A stretch of DNA of 64,000 bases from Siphonodentalium dalli (lineage: Eukaryota; Mollusca; Scaphopoda; Gadilida; Siphonodentaliidae). The notes beneath the pieces are model-generated. The model saw nothing but the letters and a program-made list of their open reading frames with translations. It did not search any database and was not told the DNA's origin. The translations under genes were made by a program, and so were the position numbers. This document shows positions 56,020 through 64,000 of the stretch, piece after piece. Each line of letters starts with the position of its first letter. Positions within the stretch are counted from its first letter, which is position 1. The stretch is taken from assembly GCA_032622095.1 (NCBI GenBank), contig CP136061.1, positions 131,634,087-131,698,086 on the forward strand, given 5' to 3'.

Positions 56020-56510
56020 TTGTCGAAGAAAAATTGGGAGTATACTGAATTGGCTATGTCTGTCTGTCTGTCTTGCCATCCGTCCGTTCGTCTAGGCATA
56101 TATCTCAGCCATGAGTTATCCGATCTGGTAAAATTTGGTATGAAGGTTCGCCATCATGACTTAATTCTTCCAAAAGAGGGAAAATGATGTTGTTCGCAGT
56201 TTTCATTCTGGAGTTATCTCAGCCATGGGTTATCGGATCTGCATGAAATGTTTCACGTGTTCCACATTGGAGTTCTCCTTCATTCGTTTTTTTTTGTCCG
56301 TCCGCTCAGATATCTCAGCCATGGTTTATTGGATCTGAATGAAAGTTGGTATGGAGATTTGCCATCATGACTGCGTTTGAATGAGGGGCAAATGATGTTG
56401 TTTGCATTTTCCATTCTAGAGTTATCCTTCTTTGTTGATTTGAAATTTGGATTCTGTCCTGTCTATGCTTCAATTTAGTACCATGAGGGTATGCCAACAC
56501 CTGAGGTGCA
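56020..56510. repeat. Diverged tandem repeat (CTCAGCCATGG units)
   Basis: TATCTCAGCCATG, then TTATC.GATCTG and AAATTTGGTAT/GTTGGTATG, repeat at about 56099, 56216 and 56311, and in the related block 60440-60900. Starts near GAAAAATTGGGAGTATACTG with a (TCTG)n tract. Non-coding. Confidence 0.65.
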
Positions 56511-56972
56511 ACAATTTGTTCAAAGTGGTACCCAACTTTAGAAAAATTTAACAGATTTTTAGACTTAATGATTTCAATTTATATTGCTGACGGCTGGTTT
56601 TTTGGGAGACATAAAACCTGACGGGACAACGATAGGCATGGGGGTAAAATTTTGGGTTTTTGTCACTGAAAAGTACCCATTTCCTTGAACATGAGCGAAT
56701 CAGAAACAACCCTAAACTACATACATAATACCAGTTGAGTCTGGCTGTGGTTCATCCTCGGTTCATCCCATTTCCATGCATGTGGTATATCGTGAAATTG
56801 CACATTTTTGCACAAAAGTAAATTAACCAGAAAACCCAATTAAAGCCGGCCGAAAATGAGTAGAGGTTGTTCACTAAAAATGACTACAACGATAATATTA
56901 TGTTCAGTAGATGACTAACGAGTTTGGAAACCAATCAGAAATAATTATGATATTAAGGAATATTGACTGCTG
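56511..56972. other. No gene seen
   Basis: Nothing recognised. Confidence 0.4.
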
Positions 56973-57145
56973 GTGTGTAATAAGCACAGAACAGCACAGG
57001 TGTGTGAAGTGGCAAACTTTATCGCTCTCATTTGTTATGGCGCAAGTTACAACTTGAGCCTGATGGCTCTGATTGTAACATTACGCCACAACAAATGACT
57101 GCAATAACATTCCCCACAATCCCAAGCCTGTTTTGTTCTCTCTAT
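56973..57145. mobile_element. Short palindromic MITE (GTAATAAACACAGAAC family)
   Basis: Left GTGTGTAATAAGCACAGAAC, right GCCTGTTTTGTTCTCTCTAT. The middle has CTCATTTGTTATGGCGCAAG and its inverse-type ACGCCACAACAAATGACTGC. See 2191 and 45774. Confidence 0.6.
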
Positions 57146-58084
57146 ATCAGTCCAAATAGTGTACACAGTCAAATCCACTTGTGCTATCTTTGGTCCATTT
57201 CTGACATTCAAAATTCCCCACATATTTGGGGAATATTTGTTTCTGTTGATTCTCTGTGCATCCATGCTCCTGCAATTATGTCAAAAGTTTAGAAGGACAT
57301 AAGTACACAGACCTCTAACAAGCTACACTTTATATATATATGTCATTGGATTAAAGATGAAGTTTTCCATTAGACTGCACTGTAGGAGATGCACAAAGTT
57401 ATTTGTCAGCCATTACCAATTAAACTCACAGAACTGGAATATGTTTGTAGTTATCCAAAGGATTTTTCCAATAAACAAGCAATTTAACTAACATAGCTGC
57501 CAATCTGCTGACAGATTTGTCACTTTTCGATATGATTGTGCTATATTATGTCATTTGGTTGCCTGTGTTAAGTTCGTGAATAACTGAGCACATCTAGACT
57601 AAAATGTTTAAAGCCACACATACTGCTCAAACGTTCAATATAGTAATTTAAGGCTTTCAAATCTACTGTTTCGTAAGACTGTAACAATTCATCATGAAGT
57701 GAATGTATCAGTGTACACTTTCAAATGACACGCATATCAGATTGTGTCCAGTGTATACATGATATCAAGTAATTTTGTGAACATAGGCATGTGTAAAAAA
57801 GAGCGAAGTCTGCAATTTTCTCTGAAGTTCACATGTCTATTATCATTTTACACATTGCTATACATGTATGTGAGATATGCACAAGGAAAACATGCTCCAT
57901 ACGTTGTATCAACAATCAATGCACTGTGTATTCTGATGTTGCATTTATGGGTATAATTTGTGAATACATGTGTGTACAGAATAAATGGGATATACTAGCA
58001 TCTCACTGTAGATGTTTCCAGATTTAAACAGTGTATCTCATTTTAAATATTTTTAGAATGGCATGAATTGATACATTGTTTATT
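57146..58084. other. No gene seen
   Basis: AT-rich; frames at 57744-57956 and 57833-58027 overlap in different phases and are unsupported. Confidence 0.4.
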
Positions 58085-58413
58085 TCCAAAATTGCATGCT
58101 TTTCTGTGACTTTTGTTAGCCGATATCGCAAAAAACATTGAATTAATAATTACCCAGGACAAATTCCATAATTGTAAGTGACGCAAAGCAAAATCACTCA
58201 CAAATTCACATAAATCATGAAATTTCGAGTTGAGACCTTCACCTACAGTGAAGAACATTATTAAGGAACAGATAATAACTAAGAAATATATTCCCCGCAT
58301 TATTTTTTCAACTTTATAACGTTCCCTGTCAAAACTTCAAAAAGTTCCATGGTTTTGTACTGTGGAATATGATCTCTAAGGGCGTTAGCCAGAGTAGAGA
58401 TTCATGACATGAT
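58085..58413 (-). repeat. Family E fragment, inverse orientation
   Basis: Ends CCAGAGTAGAGATTCATGAC. The inverse strand matches 47256-47600, including the stretch that reads EFVSDFALR and LQLWN.SWVI. Confidence 0.75.
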
Positions 58414-58478
58414 CTAATAGCACTTCTCATTCCAAACATGTTATTTTATACACTAGAATCTGAATAGCAAGTAAAATA

Positions 58479-58635
58479 CAGTAATGCCCTAAATAATCAA
58501 CACCTTAACCACAGCAGAATTATGGGTAATTTTTCAGGATTTAGTCTGAAATATGGCTTGTATTTCAGACTAAATCCTGAAAAATTACCCATAATTCTGC
58601 TGTGGTTAAAGAGTCGATTATTTAGGTCATTACTG
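58479..58635. mobile_element. Palindromic TA-flanked MITE (family P), complete
   Basis: CAGTAATGCCCTAAATAATC at the left and its inverse (GATTATTTAGGTCATTACTG) at the right, flanked by TA on both sides. The 157 bp fold into one long hairpin with a small loop around ATATGGCTTGT. TA duplication and CAGT ends indicate Tc1/mariner-type mobilisation. Confidence 0.92.
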
Positions 58636-60439
58636 TATGTCTCGGAATATTTAACCTGGAACGATGGTTACATCTTTAATGTATTTATTGACCTAGTTTG
58701 AACCCTGAAATTGGACCACGACGTAATAAAAGTAAGCATACAATTTCAGCCATCAAACTGCTATCGAGCTTTAAAGATCCCTATCAGAGAGAAAAAGTCA
58801 AGGTTCGACTAAATTCTTTGATAAATTGGAAACTTTTTTGATTTGATCAACTCCTTGCCATAAAGTTTGAAAGGACGTGTGAGAGTATCTAGACATAAAT
58901 CTAAGTTCATCATGTCATTCCAAAATTTTTTCAACTATTCAGAAGGCCACTTAGTTCATTTAAGTCGGTCAGCATTTTCTGATGAGCAATCGTTATGGAG
59001 AACCAAAAACCCCATCATTAGTGTTGTTTCGCCGATATTGATTTAGATTTAATCTTTTTATTCATTAAATGTTACTGCTACATATTTAATCACCCTTTCT
59101 GGTCTCAAGGAAGTCCCATTCGTCTTTATTGACATCATATAGGCAATTCTTTTCATTCGTCATTAGATTCATTGTCTGGAGCGAGTTCTCCGTTATAAAT
59201 GTCCTGGTCTTAGTTGATATATTTCTAATTCATTTTAGACAGAGTTTGCATTGTCATTCATTTTAAGTTTTAATCAATATCTAAGATTTGATTTACTTGA
59301 GAACTAGTTTATTAGTAGCAACAACCTCAATTGATTACATCTTTTGTGTGTGTGTTTATTTTGATTAAAAACAAGATAACGATAAAAATAGACTATGAGA
59401 AGTGGCCCTGAATTTTGGAATATTGATTCTTAAAAAGTAGGGCGTGCAGTGGGTAAATGTGCAAAAAATATAAAAGTCTGTAAAGACATCACCACTAAGA
59501 AGTACATGGAGAAACAGATAAACTTTATTCTTGTGTTCACTATTGATAGTTAGTCAATAACGAAAGTTCACATATTGAAACCATTGTTATGGAAACAAAA
59601 CTGTTACAGTGATTTGTCAACAAACATTGCTAATCATATAGTAAGTTCAAATATTTTAGTCTGATTATTTCATAATATTTCTGAATATCTTTGGTATCTT
59701 ATTGGACTGATTTGACTTTTATTGTCAATTCACAATAGTAATGTTTACATAACAATGGTTTTGACATGCAAAATCTTATTATTGGACAGTTATTAATAAT
59801 GAAAATTAGAACAAAGTCAATCTATTTTTAAATGTAATTGTTGATGATAGTTGTTTTACAGACTTTTATGTTATTTTGTATGAAGCCACTTCGAAAGCCT
59901 TGGTCCCTTTAAAATTGTGGTGAATTGGCTTTGAATTTTATTAGGTCTGACCTTCAAAAACCATAGATGGTATCTTTCAAATTGAGCGATGATTTTTTTC
60001 ACAGTAAACATGATTGAGGTATTCATTTTTTCTCATTTTAAAATGCTGGCTTGATGGCTTAGTTCCTCTATAATTAAAAAAAATACAGTTTATCGGATCT
60101 ATATTAATTTGGTATGATATGCTAAATGTCAATGAGTATTTATCTGAAATGACAAAAACCAGCGAGGACATTAACCTTGAGGCTAAGAAAAAAAATTGTT
60201 ATGCAGACAATCCTCATCGGAAATAAACACGGTGAATCAATTTGAAAGGATTAAAACTGCAGATGCAATCCTCATGAATGTTTTGAAAAATATGACATTG
60301 TTGACAGTAATATGAATAATTCATTGCTATTTCATTTTTTTTCATTTTCCGAGCAATAAATGATTTAATTTGCAGTGAACCTGTTCCCCCTGTTAAACTG
60401 AACTGAATGGTAAAACATTGACCTCGCCTATATCTAGAT
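58636..60439. other. No gene seen
   Basis: AT-rich (about 30 percent GC) with no convincing frame, repeat or exon. Confidence 0.45.
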
Positions 60440-60900
60440 TTTATGCCCACTCTTTTCGGAGATAAATGGGGAGTATATCTGTCCGTCTGTCCCTCCGTCT
60501 GGCCATATATATCAGCCATGGGCTATCGGATCTGAATGAAATTTGGTATGTAGGTTCGTTATTGGGACTGCTTCTAAAGAGGGCTCATTGATATTCACAT
60601 TTTCCATTCTAGAGTTATCATTCTTTATTTATCTGGAAATATCGGTTACCGGTCCGGCCATGCAGTTAACTCAGCCATGGATTGTCCGGACTCAATGTTA
60701 TCTTTCTTCATTTTTCTGGAGATGGTGTGGAGGCTCACAATCCAGAGTGCTTTCAAAAAAAGGGTCTATTCAGTTAGAGTAGAATTATCCTTCATTGTTT
60801 ATCCTGGTTTATCTGGTAATATTATTGTTTTGTCCATCCATCTGACATCTCAGCCATAGGTTAAGCATGAAGGATCTCAGTGAAATTTGGTGTAAATGAT
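60440..60900. repeat. Diverged tandem repeat (CAGCCATGG units)
   Basis: ATATCAGCCATGGGCTATCG, AACTCAGCCATGGATTGTC and ATCTCAGCCATAGG are successive units, as in 56020-56510. The open frames at 60543-60782 and 60677-60859 follow the repeat. Confidence 0.6.
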
Positions 60901-60903
60901 CGC

Positions 60904-61011
60904 CTCTTATTGTGCCCTGCTAGATGTCTACTGACTATCTGCCTTACTCATGGGCTTCTCTTATTGTGCCCTGCTAGATGTCTACTGACTATCTGCCTTA
61001 CTCATGGGCTT
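60904..61011 (+). repeat. Perfect 54-bp tandem duplication
   Basis: CTCTTATTGTGCCCTGCTAG and the following 34 bases are repeated without a single difference at 60904-60957 and 60958-61011. A recent event or an assembly artefact. Confidence 0.97.
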
Positions 61012-61697
61012 CTGGTGCATATTGCATTAGACTGACATGAGCCAATATGTGCTAATTTCTGGGTCATACATTAGGAAGGGTAACTTGATTCAAGCCTGCA
61101 AATAATGTGTCTTACCTTTGTAGAATGATGTCCACAGAGGGTGAATTTAGTGACACTATCCCTGGGCTAACATCACCAACTTTGCCCTCTGGGAACATCA
61201 GTCTGCTTTATAAGCCTCAAATCCTATGGGAGACCTAGGATCAGATTTATGTCTCCCAGTTGAAGTTGGTGATGTTCATCCATTAGTCACCTCCATTATG
61301 CATTTTATCTTCTGCAAATTAGGTGATATAGAAACTGAACAGAAGGGGAAAAGTAACGAAAAACTATGTTAATTTGAGATTGTAGATAATTCTCAGAAGA
61401 TGAGGCATAAGCAGAATGAGGTTCTCAGCGAGGTAATTAGGCGATGATAGCCCGCTGTGCAGGGTAGCATCAATAATTCACCCTCTGGAGAACTCATTCT
61501 ACACCATTTCAAGCTTGACCAGATTCATATATCTTGGCAAGTTTTCCAGGGGTGACGGTTCTGTGGTTTCTACGTGTAGAGGTGTAATTTCCTGGTCAAT
61601 GTAATCATCTGTACAATCTTTGTTGTGCAATGGCCTAGTGGTTGAAATAGTGATTAAATCCAATAAACCAAAATGAAACATCTACCTTATGCCTATT
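61012..61697. other. No gene seen; one spaced inverted repeat
   Basis: AACATCACCAACTTT near 61170 and AAGTTGGTGATGTT near 61263 are inverse copies 80 bases apart. A minus frame at 61499-61681 is unsupported. Confidence 0.45.
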
Positions 61698-61739
61698 TTA
61701 AAGGTACTCAATCTGATCAGTGGGTCCCCATATCAAGAT

Positions 61740-61770
<31 letters not shown>

Positions 61771-62064
61771 CGTTTCTTCAAAATACGCTTTAGTTATCAG
61801 AGTTGATTAAATGCAACAAAATAATGCTAACCACTGTCAATTATGGTATCAAATTTCCCAAAATGTGTTCTTTATCAACATTTTGTTCAACGAAATATGG
61901 CTGTATTATCACTTGAGTATTCACGAGAAATAACAAACTTCAAAAATCGATATCTGATCACTCTGAGCTTTGATGGGTGGGTTCCTCGACTCGAGTCAAA
62001 TATTTTTACCCCGAAGCCAAAGAAATAGTCATTTAGGAGCATTTATTCGGATAATGCATCTTTA
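61698..62064 (+). mobile_element. TTAA-flanked MITE family 1, near-complete copy
   Basis: TTAAAGGTACTCAATCTGAT, a (CAA)n tract at 61740-61770, then sequence collinear with 1276-1612 and, further on, with 4375-4526. It ends ATAATGCATCTTTA, with the right TTAA mutated to TTAC. Confidence 0.8.
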
Positions 62065-62089
62065 CTAATTTGACTACTGATTCTAAAAC

Positions 62090-62216
62090 CCATGCAGTAC
62101 ATTTACTCGGGGAGAGCTTTCCGATGAATGGCAACAAGCCATATTTCCGACTAAATCCTGAAAAGTTACCCATAATTCTGCTGTGGTTAAAGAGTCGATT
62201 ACTTAGAGCATTACTG
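62090..62216. mobile_element. Palindromic TA-flanked MITE (family P), right half
   Basis: Matches 55830-55936 (GGAGAGCTTTCCGATGAATG, inverse) and the right half of 58479-58635, and ends CATTACTG followed by TA at 62217-62218. Confidence 0.8.
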
Positions 62217-63373
62217 TATATATTGGAACACATTAATTGGCACATGGTTTTTCGCAAAATGTCAGGAAGCTCCAGTCAGGGTTAAATGGACATGGCTCAT
62301 TAATAAAGTAACAGCGATGCTCGTTTATTGACGATCCCTGTTCTTCATTTGGAAAATGAACTCATGGCTCATTTGAACATCCAAATTATATACAGTAAAA
62401 CCTCTCAAAACCAGACCCTTTATAAACCTGAATACCTCTCTACACTGAACAAATTTTCTATTCCCAAATTTACCCATATGTATTCTATATTCTCCATTCT
62501 GAACATCGAGCGCGATTTTGAGTCCATGTCACCGAACACATGCATTTTGACCTTTGGAAACCGCATGTACATTAAGTCAGATCAGTGATTTCATACCATT
62601 GTCTAACGTACTTGCCAAATCAGTTGTCTTTTGTTTCGATAATGCTTTTAGACTATAAGCTCGCAAATAACAACAGGGGCCTGATTAGATGCCGCTATGC
62701 TTGTTTCACACCTTCGCTGAACAATTGAGAATTTAGATGTTTGAAAGATTTTGGCAATTTGTTTTTACATCACTTAATAAACTATAGTTGGGCTGAGTTT
62801 TAATAAGCATTGTCATCATAAACACTGGGTCTCATTATGTATTGTATTCCTAGTCTTTGTCCTAATTCAACTGTAACACAGACTTCGCACAAAGCATTTG
62901 GAAAATAGAAGGTCACGGTAGAACAAAGTATGCAGCTGGGTTTTAAGAGGAAATGCCCCGCATTCAATATGCACCAGGAAAACAACAAATATAATGCTAC
63001 TTATACCGAGTCCGTGCCTCCATAAATCTGATATATGAATATTAATACAGATATACAGACTGGGGTAACACAGTAAAGTAAAAACTTGTTTCCACTGCAG
63101 TTGCATGTTTAGTAGTGCATTGTTTCATTAAGGTAGGAGTAATATCTAGTACACCTTAGCTCCACTCTTAACTCTTTCACCACTGGATTTCCATGGGGAA
63201 ATTCCACCAAACCCTGGATTAATTACTGATAATTCTCTGAAATCAGTGCGTCTCAGTGCTAGTACCATGCGCTAAAATTGAGATAGATATTGTACAAACA
63301 GGAAACTTGGCCCATATATACATTGGACCATACTCATCGTTTTCGGGTATGGTCACACGCATGGCATGACAAT
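62217..63373. other. No gene seen; a pogo-like terminus at 62391
   Basis: TACAGTAAAACCTCTCAAAA followed by CCAGACC at 62391-62417 looks like the terminus of a pogo/Tigger-type Tc1-mariner element, but no matching inverse end is in the window. Otherwise unassigned AT-rich sequence; frames at 62328-62588 and 62800-63106 have no support. Confidence 0.4.
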
Positions 63374-63762
63374 CCTTGGCAACGGTTGCTAGGCAATCAC
63401 AGGGTTGTTAAAAAACATCACCCATACCATGTAAATTGGTATATAATGTAACAGAAATATGGGATAGCAATCACAGTTCATACCGAATAGTACATTGTAT
63501 ATATCTGGTATGAGCGAAGAGCATTTTTCGTATCATGTTTGGTTAGCAACGGTTGCCATGTGTAAGATTCTTAGCTATAAAAGGTACAAATTAACCCTCT
63601 GTTATCAGAATGAGACCTGCGTGAATTCGTTATTTTTTTCATCGAAATAACAAGCATGGAACTTGATATATATATACATATGTGTCCATTGTCTGTGGGA
63701 ATTATTCTAGTTCTACAATCATCCCAGCTTGGTTCAACCATAACCACCGTTGCTAGGCAAAT
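63374..63762. promoter_or_regulatory. Cluster of RFX X-box-like motifs
   Basis: TTGGCAACGGTTGCTAGGCA at 63376-63395, GGTTAGCAACGGTTGCCATG at 63541-63560 and CCGTTGCTAGGCAAAT at 63748-63763. GTTGCTAGG is the inverse of CCTAGCAAC, the core of the vertebrate MHC class II X box, and GTTGCC/GGCAAC are standard RFX half-sites. Three sites (five half-sites) in 390 bp is more than expected by chance. No start codon or TATA-type promoter is identifiable beside them; they may serve a gene beyond the window end or belong to a repeat. Confidence 0.45.
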
Positions 63763-63763
63763 A

Positions 63764-64000
63764 TTGGATGTCTTGAAATGTAGCTATACTATTGATGTTA
63801 TGGTCATTAAGCCATATAACACATGCAAATAAATTTCTCTCTCCAACAACATTGAGACACTTACATATAAATTATAAGCCGATCCAGGCACTTCCCATCT
63901 GTGTCAATTTATAACTGTTCCTGGGCAGGTCGGCCCCAGGCCTTTAAATTACCCCAAATTAACGTCGTTAAACGGTGTCCCCATATAACGGATATGACCC
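63764..64000. other. No gene seen
   Basis: GCCCCAGGCCTTTAAATT near 63934 is the only GC-richer patch; nothing is assignable. Confidence 0.4.

Noticed and set aside
60440-60900. Two overlapping plus-strand frames as small genes
   Set aside because: They follow the CAGCCATGG repeat units and are not shared with the related block at 56020-56510.

Overview
The window is eukaryotic, non-coding-rich DNA. It is AT-rich, has no operons and no long intact reading frame, and carries microsatellites, poly-C/poly-G runs, splice-like signals and many decayed transposable elements. The mix of Helitron-like elements, a tyrosine-recombinase (DIRS/Ngaro-type) element, hAT, Tc1/mariner-type and TTAA-flanked MITEs, a foldback element and a non-LTR reverse-transcriptase remnant fits a marine invertebrate genome. 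I cannot name the species. No rRNA gene, intact tRNA gene, CRISPR array or bacterial-type gene is visible.

Possible host coding content is small. The best candidate is a first coding exon at 3342-3442 (+): acceptor, ATG, 26 open codons, then GTAAGT. Two further candidates at 14231-14279 and 28009-28195 have splice borders and compatible phases. Together they could form a short gene spread over about 25 kb of repeat-filled introns. This chain is inference and no function is recognised.

Layout. 1-7.3 kb: small inverted-repeat elements around the first exon. 7.3-8.4 kb: a head-to-tail pair of Helitron-like copies. 9.1-11.9 kb: a tyrosine-recombinase element with split direct repeats and no reverse transcriptase, its recombinase ORF cut by a TTAA-flanked MITE. 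13.3-13.9 kb: a non-LTR RT remnant. 16.4-17.3 kb: minus-strand Helitron copies. 17.7-21.1 kb: a very recent 549-bp duplication and a 950-bp inverted-repeat element. 22.1-25.4 kb: diverged tandem repeats. 31.5-36.5 kb: a 5-kb foldback element with arms of about 2 kb, inserted into a tRNA-like SINE. 37.4-42.1 kb: a TTAA MITE, a near-perfect palindrome and an array rich in GGAAATTTCC. 43.2-48.3 kb: a long-inverted-repeat family (one copy with a BED-finger hAT remnant nested in it) and a 1.3-kb hAT MITE. 51.2-53.1 kb: a second head-to-tail Helitron pair carrying AGGTCA direct repeats. 54-62 kb: further dispersed repeats and palindromic MITEs. 63.4-63.8 kb: a cluster of RFX X-box-like motifs near the window end.

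The strongest observations are the RT-less element with A1-ORF-B1-A2-B2 repeat geometry, the zero-gap CTAG|TC Helitron junctions in two subfamilies, and the foldback element with repeated YY1-like motifs.
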